A program made the translations under genes and the position numbers. Positions 31,929-44,924 of a stretch of DNA of 64,000 bases are shown in pieces. The stretch covers positions 80,268-144,267 of the forward strand of contig NW_013654809.1 of assembly GCF_000499385.1 (NCBI RefSeq), given 5' to 3'. The DNA comes from Eimeria necatrix (taxonomy: Eukaryota; Apicomplexa; Conoidasida; Eucoccidiorida; Eimeriidae). Under the pieces are notes generated by a model, which saw nothing but the letters and a program-made list of their open reading frames with translations, searched no databases and was not told where the DNA came from. Every line of letters starts with the position of its first letter. The first letter of the stretch is position 1.

Positions 31929-34900
31929 CTGCAGGAAACGTTCAACAGTCACTTAGGACTGCTGAAACATAAAAGAATGCCCCAACACTTCCCAAGTGCA
32001 GCCAACATGGGATCTGCACCGAGAACGGGGCACTGCAACAAGGCAACCGTCAAGCGAGGGAAGCAAATACTAGTGAGCAGCGGGAACCTCCTAGTTGCAC
32101 TAGAACTTGATATTTCAGCAACAATCAGTGCAAATAATGGTGAGGTATATCTACACATGGCGGCGGCCGAACAGCTTAACCGCAGTCGCATCGGGGCCTT
32201 CCCCATCATGAGCCGCAGCTCCCACGACGCATGGAGCTTCAATTTTGAATTGATACACGAAAAGTAGAAAATGTGAGCAAAACTATGCACCACGGGGCGC
32301 TTAGCAATGCAGCAACTTCCTCAGCTGAAGAGCTACAATTGTGGGGTAGGCGCCAGGGGAGAGGGCTGCACGACGACCCACCATTGTGCCTACGTTTCGA
32401 GAGGCCGGCCTTGGTTACGGGGGAAAAGAGAGTCTTACTTCCTTAAGACAAGTTCTACCCAGTTTGCCCTTGTTCATCGGCGGGGCATGAGCGCATGAAG
32501 CTGATGCTGCCTGCAAGCCTAGCGCAGCAGCTTCATCCTCTGGCCCCAGCCTTGCATGCAGCCACAGCACTCCCCACACCGACGAAGCCGGCTGTTCGTC
32601 CTTTCCTCCGAGAGAAAACGAGAACCTTGGCTAAATGCGCTTCAATATTTAGCCGAACTTCACTTTAGTACATATATTGTGAGCAACTGCCACCATGTCC
32701 GCTGTAGAGAGGTTCGACTCACCACGCAGGAAGGTCTCCAAGACATGATACACAAACAGCCTCGTCGTTTACAAAGCCCAAAAAGAGATCTGTGCCATTA
32801 AATTCAAAAATAAATAAAAGCTCGACATAAAGGACAAAAGTACACCTCGGCTCTTCATTCTTAGTTCAGTGTAGACTTATGGTTAGACGCTCCGGTGAAT
32901 TCATTTCAAATGCATTCATGCGTTGCAAATGAATTCACGCGTTATTCAAGAAAGGATATGGCATCTTCCCTCGTGCGAGGGTGCGTGATTTCCGGTCGTT
33001 GCTTTGTAATTTTTTGTATAAGTCGCGTTTCAGTAGGTGTGTGAGGGTCTAGGGATCCAAACACTAGTAGGTACAGCGTTCAGTGCAACGTCGGAAAAAT
33101 TTAAGAGAAATTATTTTACAAAAGGGACACTGCATAGCCGGTGTTAAGGGCCAATGGTCACTTCAGAGCAGAGGGAAAGGTGGAGGCCTTGGAGGAGCAA
33201 CAACACAAAAGGATTTCAGGTTTGTCGCCACGTTCATTAATGTCACTTCTGGCTGCGTACAGGCCCTCGAAAGCTGCGTACATCTTCAGTTTTCAACACT
33301 TTTGTGCGCAGAACGGTCACTAGAATGGTTGTGACGGCGGTTGCAGCATTTGCGCATCTGACGACCCTCTAGCTTTCTCAGCAGCTAGTGTTGGATTTGG
33401 AGTCAGGGTGTTACTCCAAGCGTCAAGTACTCCAAGCCAGTTCCTCTCGAGTCCGTTTCTGTATAACAGACAAAATGCTTGAGGGTTTAAATTATTCTTC
33501 TTGCTGGATCAAATGCTTGACCCGATCATTCCTGTATGGAGAGGCCAACAGGAGCTGCTTCCCCTCACAGATGTAGACTCCAGTTCAAGACTCAACTAGT
33601 GACTCTTCAGGACATTATTCAAAGAACTGTGTACCAGTTTAGGCGGCTGAACTCATTGGTAACTCGTTATTACAAGACTTTAAGGGCGTTCTGCTGCTAC
33701 TGCCTGTGCCACGTTTTGCTGCGGAAGACGCCGCCCTCAGAAGGAGAGGAATACCTTGTGTATTTGGTTCTCTTATCGCTGTAATATTGTCTTCCGTTCA
33801 ACTGTGCACTGTGATAGCTATTGTGCGTTCTTTTGGTGTTGTCGGCAGCTGGTTTTCAAATACCGTAGGTATCAATAGTGCTGCAGTAAAATGGGGTGCT
33901 CACCAAGTACACGTGCAACCGGTTGCCATGACAACGCTTCTATTTGGATACACTTTACAGTTCTTCCACTTTTGATAGCGCTGAGCCGCCTGGTACTGAG
34001 TGAAGAATAACTGCGTAGTGCTGGGTCGTCAGTACTCGCCTTTAGTCATCAATTCCAAGCACATCTGTACGTGCAGCGCCTGCACGAGTTGAGCCAACCC
34101 ATCATGCGCACAGAAAGCTTATACCACTGGATAGTCAACACACAGTGAACTGAAGAAAACGCGTCGCAAAGCAAAGAAGTACACTTTGCCTGCGACTTAC
34201 TGTGTCTGGAGAAAATTTAGCAGAAGACATCCAATGATGTCATTCCGGAAACCAGCACTATTCCGTTTCTTTCGAATTTTAATGCGTATGGATGTCCCTA
34301 CTAGAGCTTAGATTGCGGTATACACGCGCCAAACTCATGAGCTTCACATTCGTTAGTGGTTGGGGGACACAACACACCAACACAAATAGCTTTGGAGCCG
34401 AATGCCTTTCCGTTGTTTTACTGTGGCAACTAAAGCATCGGGAGAAAATGCTTTGACCAAGCAACACCTCCAGAATCTTCAGATTGATCTCTACAATATC
34501 TGCAGAAGTCACTCGATAAAATGGCATACGGCTTCAAAGCCATCAGTCTCAGATGTCGGTAGCAAATGCTAAGCTTATGACGCTTGCATGCGGCAAGCTA
34601 AGCTCCGTTACTGGTTCCAAAGTGGTGGGAAAAATCCAGCAAACAGTGTATGCCGTTTCTGCCTTGGGGAACTAGCGACTGAAAGCTCCTCATGATTTCG
34701 AAATCGTTCTGTTATATCTCCAGCCTACAGTGTATTCTGTTTCTGCCGCGGAGCACTAGCGAGTATAAGCCCTTCATTATGACTTGAAAAAGTGCCTTGT
34801 TATGTCTTCAGCCTACAAAATGAAGAGAAACTGTTTCAAAACCCTTCGGGACTCAAAAAGAAACGCTGCAATGCAGGTTGCAAGTTCTGAACAATTCGCG

Positions 34901-35059
34901 GCCGCCTTTATCGTCTTGGCAGAAACAAGAGACGCTGTCACTGTGGTCTATATATAACTATACAGGAAGACGAGCTCAGTTGGCAGTTGCTGCTGCGACA
35001 AATGCAAATTCGCGCATCGCAACTGCAGTGTGGATGAACGCGCAGCAAGGCGGCCACCG
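31929..35059. other. Stretch without a supported gene
   Basis: The left part (31929 to about 32300) must contain the eL8 5' exon, leader and promoter, which I could not resolve. The rest has short ORFs only, plus an 85-bp degenerate repeat at 34635-34825. The sequence near 35060 is the VPS29 3' flank. Confidence 0.5.
34635..34825. repeat. Degenerate tandem repeat, period about 84-88
   Basis: CAGTGTATGCCGTTTCTGCC at 34644 recurs as CAGTGTATTCTGTTTCTGCC at 34728, and the preceding CTCCAGCCTACA recurs near 34805 as CTTCAGCCTACA. Two full units and part of a third. Confidence 0.6.
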
Positions 35060-35818
35060 TCACTTCTTCGCAGGCTTTGTGAATTCACTCATCACCACTT
35101 CTGCCTTTCCGTCTCGTTCTTCGTAGATGTACAGCACCACAGAGGCCCCCTGCAGCGCCATGAGCATGAAGCTCGGGGTGGGCGAGGGGGCCCACGGCTG
35201 GTAAGCGCCAGTGGCAGAGCCCGGGTTAATGAAGAAACACCCCTCGACTTCCCGCACAGAGTTACTGTGCGTGTGGCCTGAAACAATTATGTCGCAGTCC
35301 AGCCGCCGCTGCCACTGCAGCAGCGCGTCTGCGTCGCCCCAGGGCACGACTTGGTGGCCGTGCAGCAACGCCACTTTGAATTCCCCTGAAAGCAAACACT
35401 CTGGCGACTTCAAAAGATGAAAAACAACGAAAAAACAAACTAAAATGCAGCATTAAACAGAAAACAAGGGCCCGCTCTGCTTGTCAAAGCCTGTGTTTCT
35501 TTCAACTGCGAAAGTTGAATCAAAGTGGCGGCGCAACGGCAAGATCGTCAGCCACCCACCAAACTGCAGTATTTTGTACTCCGGGAAGTCAAGGCCTTCG
35601 TCCATATCGCCCTTCACTATGTGGACAGATCCAGCAATGCCCCTCAGGAAGTCGAGAATAAGACCATTTCCGACGTTTCCAGTGCACAAGACGTGGCGGA
35701 TCTTGTCAGTGTGCAGCAGCTCCCTGAAGCAGGGGGGAAGGTCCACTGCCCTCTGCGGAACGTGAAAGTCCCCGATAATCAACACCAAGTCACCGAAATC
35801 GGTGAAGTTCCCAGCCAT
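35060..35818 (-). CDS. VPS29: VPS29, retromer subunit
   Basis: Two exons, 35818-35560 and 35385-35060, join in phase to 194 residues, close to the usual length of about 185. The protein has the calcineurin-like phosphoesterase fold of VPS29: LVLIIGDFHVPQRAVDLPPC, RHVLCTGNVG, GSVHIVKGDMDEGLDFPEYK, then after the splice VALLHGHQVVPWGD, DCDIIVSGHTHSNSV and FFINPGSATGAYQPW. The metal-site ligand motifs (GDxH, GN, GDxD, HGH, GHTH) are all present. VPS29 binds VPS35 in the retromer coat that recycles receptors from endosomes to the Golgi; in apicomplexans retromer also serves secretory organelle sorting. The donor GTGGGT (35559) and acceptor TTGCTTTCAG are supported by phase and by the continuity of QFGEFKVALLHG. 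Confidence 0.92.
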
Positions 35819-37001
35819 CCTCGCACTGAAAAGCTGGGCGATTCCTGTTGCTGCCTTCTAGCCTTTACTTTGTGGAATTTGAACCTGGTCCTGTTCTCAG
35901 GGCCGCTGAGACGCCCCCTTCAAATGCCCCTGTCAGTTGTTTATAGGCCTGTTTGCACTCGCAAGCTCAATACCATTTACCCGACTCAGGCGAAAGGAAT
36001 GCCGATCCAAACTGTGTCACTTCAATTCCCCGTGTTCAGCCCTGAAGACAATCCCGCGGCAAGTCCGGCTTCGTGTGCAGAAGTCAACTTCCGGGCCTGG
36101 GGAGGCAGCAAGTTAGTCTCGCGCTCAATGCGATGCAACTTTTCAAAAAGGATTTCGGACGCAGCGGACGCGGCTTCCCCGCTTTTCAAGTTCCGTGAGG
36201 CGACAAGTCCTCGGTGTCTCAGGAAGCAACACAAACAGAAAAAACGCCTTGGAATGCATTCACACACACGAGCAGCAGCATGCAATCCCAATAAGGCGCA
36301 GGCATGAGACAAACTTCTCTTGTTTCGCCTGCTCAACTCCGTGTAAGGAAGCTTCGCTGGGAGACATGCGCTGCGCTAGTTTAGACACAGGAGCGCCGAC
36401 TTCTAGCGGCAAACCAGGGGAAAGCACAACGCTGGAAGGTCAACCTTTGTCGAAAACTCAAAGGTCCTTTCCTCAGGAACGCCGCAGGTTCTGTCTGAGT
36501 AATCTGGCCGGCTGCCAAGCTGTGTCAGTTGTAATTAACGGCCACCTGCCCCCGCGGCCCCTTTCTGCTGCTGCTGGATTCAATTTGACCAGAGAACGCC
36601 ATATATGTATCAAATCAACAAAACATTGAGGAACAAGAAGTGGAAAACGCAGTCGCGAATGCGCAGCAGCCCTGTTGCCCAGAGTTGCTCTTGGGACAGC
36701 TGCGAAGGAATACCTAACCCCACTCTAGAGCGCTCAGCTTGAAAGAGCCATTGCTTCACGAGTTTATTTTCAGTGATTTTATTTTAATTAGCAGAAAAAC
36801 GCAACAATTCCCTAATTCCTCCGCTATCAAACTGCAGCAGCCTGCCTCCCCTCTGCTGTCCGCGCGGCTGCAGCTCCCCCGCGCCTCTCCTGGCCGCAGC
36901 ACTGCAGCCGTGATCAGCCATTCGTAGCATCGTCATAAATAGCCGCGTCCTTGAAATAGTTTCTGAAGTTCGCCATTATACGCTTTCGTCTTGTCTTGAA
37001 G
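35819..37001. other. Head-to-head intergenic region
   Basis: Between divergent VPS29 and the CHCHD-like gene. A minus-strand ORF (36336-36022) and plus-strand ORFs (35525-36629) have no recognisable domain. Presumed promoter region for both genes; no element recognised. Confidence 0.4.
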
Positions 37002-38226
37002 ATGCCCAGACAACGCAGCAGTTCCGGCGCGCGCCGATCTTCTTCAGGTGGAGGCTTCTGTGCGTTCAAAGCATTTCCCTCTTCCTCTGAGGGACGGGAG
37101 GGCCTTTTATGGCTCTTTTGTACTTTTTGTTGCATTTAAATACTTCTTGATTGCAGTTGTCGCTTTTGTGGCCCGCAGTTTGGCCGCTTGCGCCTTCGAA
37201 GGCGTTCCTTGCTTTCTGTCGCTGCATGCGCTGCATCATCTTTCGTTTTTCTCCCCCAATTGCGAGCCTTCACTGATGAACTTAGAATTAATTTATATAT
37301 CTTGGAATGCTGTTTATGGCTGGGACACAAGCGAGTTCCTAGCCGCAGCGCTGCATTTCCACTGAGTGACCACCGCTGCGTCGATGTAGTTGGACTCTGG
37401 CGTTTTCGGCGTTTTCACTTGGAAAGCTCGTCGCTGCATGCCGTTGCGACGCATTAATCTCCTGCTGCAGAGGCTGCATGCATTCAATACTGCAATTTGC
37501 GTTTAATTGGGACCTTTTGGGTCATTTTGCGTGTCTTTTTGCTGCAGTTGGGTCTCGTTCTGCGCGCCCCGCGGCGCCCGCGCCCGTGGCCGCGCCCCCG
37601 AGCCCCCCCCCCATGGCCAGCAGCAGCGGCGGCGGAGGCTTCATGGCCAACATGGTGGGAAATGTGGCGAGTGGAATGGCCTCGGGAGTGGGCTTTGGCG
37701 TGGCCCAGAGGGCCGTGGACGCAGTCATGGGCCCGCGCTCTATGGAAGTTGTGCACACGAACACAGCGCCTGCGGCCGCCGCGCCGCAGCAGCCGATGCA
37801 GCTGGGGGCGCAGCAGCAAAACCCCTGCGCAGCTTACCAGGAAGAACTTAACCAGGTATTTTTCTTTTGGTATTTTTCTTTTTTAATTTATTTCTTTTTT
37901 AATTTATTTCTTTTCAACCGAAGTGCATTGCAGCCAACGCGCAGCGCGCGGGACGGCGACAGGCAGCGGTCTGGCGTTTGCTTGTTAGCTGCATGTACAC
38001 CGGGCTTCTTTTTCTTCAAAGTGCACTCTAGGCGCATTAAATTGTTCTTTTTTTGCCGTGCTTTTATATTACATTAAATAAAGTTGTGGCCTGCAAAGAA
38101 GAAGCAGTTTGGTGGCTGTGTTGGTTGTTTTTGGCGCAGTGCATGACCCGCCACACGGACATCACTCTTTGCCAGAACTACCTGGACAACCTGAAGGCGT
38201 GTCAGACCACTATGAACAGGACCTAA
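37002..38226 (+). CDS. CHCHD2/CHCHD10-like twin CX9C mitochondrial protein
   Basis: Three exons, 37002-37047, 37548-37855 and 38140-38226, fit in phase to 146 residues, close to human CHCHD2 and CHCHD10 (about 142-151). The start MPRQRSSSGARRSSS is Arg/Ser rich like the family N-terminus. A Pro/Ala segment follows, then the Gly-rich hydrophobic segment GFMANMVGNVASGMASGVGF and AQRAVDAVMG. The C-terminus has two CX9C motifs: CAAYQEELNQC spans the exon 2/3 junction and CQNYLDNLKAC lies in exon 3. These form the CHCH helical hairpin oxidised in the mitochondrial intermembrane space. The family links to MICOS and respiratory-chain maintenance; the exact role here is inferred. The tiny first exon is supported by phase and family similarity. 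Confidence 0.88.
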
Positions 38227-38746
38227 ATTGCCACTTCTCCCAAAATGTAGCTGTTTGCCAGCGCTGTTGTGCAAATCTATGAGCGCAGCAGCCCCGAGTT
38301 CGCCTGCTGGGGCCACACTCAAGCTAGTGGTGTGCAGTAATCACAGAAATCCGTGACAGCCATTTGGTCCTTGTTCTGACTGACAGACAACATCAATTGC
38401 GAGTGCCTCTCGAGCACAGCTACAGTTCATGAATTCAAAACTAGTGTTGCGCATTGCAGCTCTTGCTGGCTGAAGCAACCGAGTGTACATCCAGCTCGGA
38501 CTAGCTTTGCCATAGTTGCTCTAGTTAGGGACAAACACTTAGTGTAGCCACAGGCAGAAGAAGGCTGACGGAAAAAAGGGCGTTGGGTCTAAAGTGGATC
38601 GAAACAAAAAGGAAAGTGGTAGTCACGTGCTAGCTGGCAGGCTCTGAGTCCAGCAGTTTGCAAATGCAGGTAAGAGAGAGCCGCCCGTAGAGCCCCGAGC
38701 TCGCCGTGAGGTGTCAGTGAAAAATGCCAAGAGGCAGCTCGCCGCG
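38227..38746. other. Convergent intergenic region
   Basis: This is the 3' flanks of the CHCHD-like gene (plus) and the unknown three-exon gene (minus). No ORF of note. Confidence 0.5.
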
Positions 38747-39786
38747 TCAACTCTGCATGTACTCCGCAATGGAAGTGCAGAAGAAACGGCGGACCCTCTC
38801 GAGGACTCCGAGGCGGGCGTTGGCTCGCGAGGCAGAAGGCACTGTTTCCCTCACTCTCACTGCATCTTCTGCAACTTTGTAAGTTATTGGCAACGGATAA
38901 GTGGCAGTGGAAGGGTCCCAGGGGTTCATGGTGGATCCAATGTAGGAGCTGGTCCCGGCGGAGGTGACCACTCGCCACTGCAGCAGGAAAGCGCGCAAGT
39001 TGCTGAGAAATGGGCTTTCTGGGAGGCAAAAATGCTGAATTAATCCCGAAAATGCAAAATAAATTCACTTTTTTGAACAAAAATCGCGCAATTTCAAGAA
39101 ACTCATGCAGTCCTGAGCTGCTGCCACTGACCTGTCCTTGAAACGCCACAAAGGTTTCAGTGGAGGGCAGTGTTTCGTGCGCGGGCAGATTCTCGTCGTT
39201 GGCCCGGAGCAGTCCTGGAAAGCAGAAGTTGAATGCGGAAAGCAGCTGCGTGTTGGTTGAAATGTTTTGCTTTTTGAATTATTTTATGTTTTCCAAAGAG
39301 ATTAAAATGCTAATTTAGCTGTTTTGCACGCTCACCGTGGAATATCTCGGGGCCGTCGATCTTGATCCGCGGCTTCAGCCACGAAGACGGCGGCTGCTCC
39401 ACAGTCACATCCTGCAGGCCACTTATGGTGTAAGCGTAAGGAGCAGTTTGAATTGGTGGGACTTCTGAGGGTGGTCTGGGGAGCTGCTGCTGAGGGAGTG
39501 TGAGCTGCGGCACGGGCGGCGGGCTGTGCTGCTTCACACTTGGCTGCTGCTGCTGCTGCTGCTGCTGCTGCGGCTGCGGCTGAGCATCACTGTCTTGGCG
39601 TTCGTCATCGCTCGGGTAGGCACCAGAGCTGGGATATTCATCTTCGCTGCTGCAGCAAACGGTGGACTGGCCAGCCTCTTCGACGGCTGCAGTCGAGTCG
39701 CCAGCAACTGGCTTCTTCGCGTCAGGCTCCACTGCTGAAGCTTCCCGGAGCGCATTAGCAACGCTGCAAGGGGACACAGCTTCCAT
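38747..39786 (-). CDS. Unrecognised three-exon protein
   Basis: Exons 39786-39336, 39214-39132 and 39034-38747 join in phase (donors GTGAGC and GTCAGT) to about 273 residues from the ATG at 39786. The first exon is acidic and low complexity, with EDEYPSSGAYPSDDERQDSD and a Gln run encoded by the CTG tract at 39544-39570, then a Pro-rich part. The rest is well-ordered: GLQDVTVEQPPSSWLKPRIK, IFHGLLRANDENLPAHETLP, FLSNLRAFLLQWRVVTSAG, SSYIGSTMNPWDPSTATYPL and a C-terminal helix VLERVRRFFCTSIAEYMQS. The consistent phases and the conserved look argue for a real gene, but I cannot name the family. A further 5' exon is possible: a protein-like minus-strand frame at 40506-40360 ends at a GTAATT donor. 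Confidence 0.65.
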
Positions 39787-42700
39787 TTTCAATTAGTTTG
39801 CAATTTGCAAACTAGAAATGCTTCTTGGAATTGACAGATGGGTGTCGGCTCCGCGCTTTCTCCTGGGATGCAGCAGGTGGGTTCTGGTGTTGGGTTTGAT
39901 CTGACGCTGCGGGCAGCGCTGCAGATACAGAATTTGTCTACCGCACGGCAAATAAGGCTTTCACTCAAAATTTAATGAATAGTAATAAGGAAGGGTGTAA
40001 GACGATCGTGGTGCTCCCGTCGTAAGTGCAGGAAAGAATCGACCAGCAGTGCCCTCTTTTCGGCTGCAGCAGGCTAGCTAATGCGCATGTGGTCTGCCGC
40101 CTGCCTTCCTCACGAGCTCTTCCCCATTTCGTAATAAAACGACCAAATGAAAGCAGAATTTCTGCAGAAGAAAACCCTTTTGCTTCTACGGTGGATCAGT
40201 GAGCCGCTTCCGAGTGCTCACAGCGAGCCACTGGCGACCACTGGCCCGCAGCCGCACTATTCCTCCTTCCGGTGTAGGCCACAGATGGCGGATCTTTAGT
40301 CTTTAGAGAGGTCAACACTTTCATAAAATATTATGCTTTTGATGTAGTTTGAAATTACCCGGCGTTTCTGCTCCCCAATTGCTGGCCACCGTCAATTCTT
40401 CAATGGGAGTGAAGTGCAGCCGAAGACCAATGTTTGGCGCACGGCATTTTTGCTCTGGCGGAGTGGGATTTGGGAACTGTATGGAAAAAGAGGCTTGCAA
40501 ATTCAAATTTTAATACTTATTTTCCCTTCAAGAATTCACTGGACAGTCACAACACTCAGCTGCAGCAACTGTCCAGCTTGGTCGCTGTAGGCAGCACGCC
40601 AGTGCAGAGTTATCTTCGAGAGTTATAAAGTATACTCGCGTTCTATGTATGGATGCTTTAGCTCTTCTCTATAGATTAGTGTGTTACTATTCTCTCAGAT
40701 CTCTGATTTAAGTGCTGCTTTAATCAAACACTGCATCTTTTGGCATTCCCTCGTTCAAACTCTGTGAAATACGAGCTGTTTCCTTGGTTGGTTAGCTTAT
40801 TTGCCTCCTTTGCAAACTCTCTTAGCACTCGCAGAAAAGCCCACGATATTATAGAAGGGCAGTTGCGGGTTTTCCTGCCCCGTTTTGAAGTGCCTTTTGG
40901 CATCTTTTGATTGCGTGAGGCCCTCTGGAGCGTTGCCTAATTCAACATTTTTACTTTTGCATTTCTGTATTCTGTTCTCCACCATCGAAACGCTTAATGC
41001 CCCCCTCGCTGAACTGTTCCTGCAGTTCTGGGCAGTACAACGGAGCCTGAAAGTCAGCTAGTTGGTGTTGATTTTCTTGAATTTGACTCAAGTTTCGCCT
41101 AAGACAAAACTAATATACAAATCGGCTTCAAAAGGCATACTTTTAAGATTAAATAGATCCTTGAGCTCTGCCTTTAAGCATGGTTTCTTGAGCTGGCAGC
41201 GGCCCTGTAGCTATCCAGGCTCTATGCAATCAAGCACTTCCAAGAAAGTCCACCACTCTTTCGGGGCCTTTCAGAAGCATCAGTCCATCTAAACTAATTG
41301 TTTTGCTTTATATAACGTTTATATTACTTAAGAAACGTGTAGAATGTTTCTAAGATAGCTAGCTACAGAGAGCTAAGTGTAGGAGCTCAGCTTGCAAGCT
41401 GGGCTTGGCGCACCCAAGTGGAAAATGTTTTATGAAATATAAACTGTCCAGTACGACCCATTCAAAAACTAATTTTGTGCAAAGTACCTTCCGGTAAATT
41501 GGAGGAAAACGTGTACCAAGGTACTTCCTGGGATAGCAGCTAGGGGTCACATTTCATTTCAGTTGGCCACGAAAGCATCAAGAAATCTCCACTGAAAAGC
41601 TTGGGATGTTTCCAGGATCAAACTATAATGGATTTCCTTTATAAAGAGCATCCAGAGACACAAAAGACAGCTAGAAAATGAAGAAAGAAGAAGTTTCACT
41701 TGGAGGAAATATTGAAGTTCTGTGGGAGACGAAACCGCACGACTGCTCCCCGATTTTCAGCAGCTAAGGCATAACCACTAACTAGTCATATTTCGCGCAG
41801 CAACTGACAGCCAATCTGAAGCAGATGTGGAAAACTTTGAAGCCAGAGTCTTTAAATCTGGCAGTTTGGGCTCCTCGGAAACGCCTGGAACAAGAGAATA
41901 GAAGCACCACCAGGACACCCCTAGTTCAAAATGAAATCCACTTCTTTAATATGGGCTGGGCTCTAGGCTATAGGGCTGGAAGGTGGTTGGGCTCGCAACA
42001 GGGCATGCACTACGGGAAGGAATATATCTCGAGATAAGCAACTTCGAGCTGGTGAAGCAGCGGCTCTATAGCAGCTCCTGCGCCCTTTTCTGAACTAAAA
42101 TGTTAAAAATACTGGCTAAAATGTGTATATTATCTTTGAAGCATCTTTAGAAGATTCAGAAGCTACCTAGGAACTTCACATCTTCCGAGCTGGGAACATC
42201 CCATAGAGTATATTCAAGTATTCGTATTCCCAGACCCCTCAAGCTGCTGCGTTCCCCCCGCCCTCCAATCCAAACTCTCAAACAATTATTATACACTAAC
42301 TTTATTTTAATCTTTTAATTCTTTTGCAGCAAAGAAAAGACTCATTGCCGCGGTTCGAGGGGAAGGCGTCGCACCGCCAGCTAGTTCTGTGACACAGAGG
42401 CCATTTCTGCTTTCCTTTTCGCACTTGCAACAAGAGTATTCATGTGTCGAAATGTCAGAAAGATGATTTAGTTTGTAATGAGTTCGGACTAATTTGAAAA
42501 GGGCACAGAATGGCAGCTTTCCAGAGTACTTTTCCGACACCCACGCACGAGTTTTCATTCCGCTTTCTGTCTTAGGCTTCATCAAATGCTTTATGATGAA
42601 TCACACTGTACTTTATACCCCTCAAATAAAGCTTGGAAATATCCCGAACTATCCTAGTTACAAAATGAACAACTCAGGGTCACCACCCCCGGCTTCCAGC

Positions 42701-44258
42701 GATGTTCCCAGACAAAGGCTCTCACTCGAGGACCCTGGTGACCCCTACAGCAAATTCAAGTTAGACATTAGTTCAAAAATGCCATTAAAGTTGCATTAGT
42801 GGCCCCATTTGCGAACTGAGCTGCTTGTAAGAGGCATGTTTCTCTTTGCCTGTGGCATGTTTCTCAGCCATTCCATTTAGACATTGCTTGCTGTTCCTAG
42901 GCCACAAAATAAACGGACTTAAAGCCCATAAAGAAACCTATTATTTTGTCAGAGTCAGCTTTTTGTGCCCTTGGAGCCAGTTCGGGAGGGTCCCAAGCTT
43001 TTGCCTTCCAGAAGCCCAGTGTCCAAGACAAGGAAGGGCTAGCGGCTTCCAGTGCTGGCACCAGACACTGCCTTTTGTCTTTCTTTAGTGCCAAGAAGCG
43101 CTAAAAGTACTTTTAAGGAAATAATGCAAAAGATTTGACCGCTAGGGCCCTGCACTCGGCTGCACCCGATGCAGGCCCCTCCAGCCTCCAGCCCGCGTGG
43201 CCATACTACGGTATGCTGGGGCAGCCCGGCCTGAACTTGGCAGAAAGCGGCTCAAATATTAACTGTTTTGCCTATTGCTGCACACTCTATACGAATTTGA
43301 ACTGTTTGATTCGCCCAACTGCGCAGTTCAAGCCTGCGACTGCAGGGGAAGCTCAAGTTCAGTGCCTTCTGTCCAGTGCACCCGCTGCGAAGGAGGCCTA
43401 CTCAAGAGTTACGCAGTCCAGCAAAGCTAAATATATAAGAGAAACAGTGCGTGGCGGGACAGTTGCGGTGAAGGCGCATGCAAGCAGGGGGCAGTGCAAA
43501 CTAGAGAGGCGGTTCGCCGCGGGCGGTGCTCTTCAGCCCGCCTGACACGGCAGCAGCTGGAACAAATCCGAAAAAAGCAACTAGGAAGTGTTGGTCGAGT
43601 TATTTGTCGATAAGATCTGGAGAAAAGAAGAGATGGGGAGGCTGGGTGACTGGGGTTTGGCGAGGTAACCGCTGCATGCGGCTGGTGTAGGCGCGCAGGG
43701 CAAATTGGTGCGGTGTGGCCGCGGCGCGGCGCGGAGCGGGAGAGTTTGTCTACTGGCCAGTTAGAGAAAAGAGAAAAGATAGTTTTAAAGGATTAAAGAG
43801 ATTTATCTATCTTGGTGGAGGCGAACGCGGGGGAGAAGCTGCGCGGGCACGAGATGCGCTGCTGCAGGCAACAGCCACCGCAGCTGCTGAGTTCAGGGGT
43901 GGGGGGCGCGCCACAGCACACGTTGTGCGTTCAAGTCCAACTACGGGAGTTCAGTGACTGGCGGATCGTTTTCTTTTGTCCTTTTGCACGGAGTTTTGCG
44001 TTGATCGCGACGTTTACGGCTGTAATGCTGGCCCGCATGCTGATGGACAGGGCAGCAAGTTTCCGCGCGCCGCCCGCAGCAACGCTCTCAGCAGGGGAGT
44101 GTATCGCCCGCTATTCGCCCCCCCGAATGGCCCAACAGCCTTCTTTTCGTCTTATTAATCCCTTAAATCTCGTTTGCAGATGACAGGGGCGCGGCCAGTG
44201 GCTGCTGCAGACGCTGCGATTCCGCCGAGCACCCGAGCAACTGCCTAGCCTGCCTGCA

Positions 44259-44292
<34 letters not shown>

Positions 44293-44341
44293 CCGCCGCT
44301 CTTTCGCGCCAACTCGAGACTTTTCCCGCAGCTTTTCCAAA
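39787..44341. other. Long gene-poor stretch at the segment boundary
   Basis: Apart from the possible exon at 40506-40360 (minus; contains PNPTPPEQKCRAPNIGLRLH) no coding sequence is supported. From 40.6 to 43.1 kb there is only AT-rich sequence with short ORFs. From about 43.6 kb GC content rises, with a GCGCGGCGCGG-like stretch near 43720. A (CTG) tract at 44260-44291 lies in the presumed eIF5 leader. Confidence 0.45.
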
Positions 44342-44892
44342 ATGCAGTACGTCAACATCCCGCGGGACCGCGAAGACCCCAACTACCGCTACAAAATGCC
44401 CAAGTTGCTCTCCAAGATCGAGGGCCGCGGCAACGGCATTCGCACCAACGTCTACAACATGGGCGAAATTGCCCGCGCTCTCAAAAGACCCCCCATGTAC
44501 CCCACCAAGTTCTTCGGCTGCGAGTTGGGCGCGATGGTCAAGTTCGAAGAAAACGAGGAAAAGGCCCTCATCAACGGCGCCCACAGCGAGGAGGACCTCG
44601 TCGCCATTCTCGACAAGTCAGATCCTGCTGCTGCTGCTGCAAGGCTGCTGCTGCTGCAAGGCTGCTGCTGCAAGGCTGCTGCAAGGCGGCTGCTGCTGCT
44701 GCAAGGCGGCTGCTGCTGCTGCAAGGCTGCTGCTGCAAGGCTGCTGCAAGGCTGCTGCTGCTGCTGCAAGGCTGCTGCAAGGCTGCTGCAAGGGTGCTGC
44801 TGCTGCTACTGCTGCTGCTGCTGCTGCTGCTGGTGGTGGTGGTTGGGGCGGCGCAGGGGCCGCGCGGGAGAGCGGCGGGCGGCGGGCCCAGA

Positions 44893-44924
<32 letters not shown>

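Noticed and set aside
35525..36307. 260-codon plus-strand ORF
   Set aside because: Its first half is antisense to VPS29 exon 1, and it shows no domain of its own.
36914..37135. 73-codon minus-strand ORF
   Set aside because: It overlaps exon 1 of the CHCHD-like gene on the opposite strand, which is supported by family similarity and phase.
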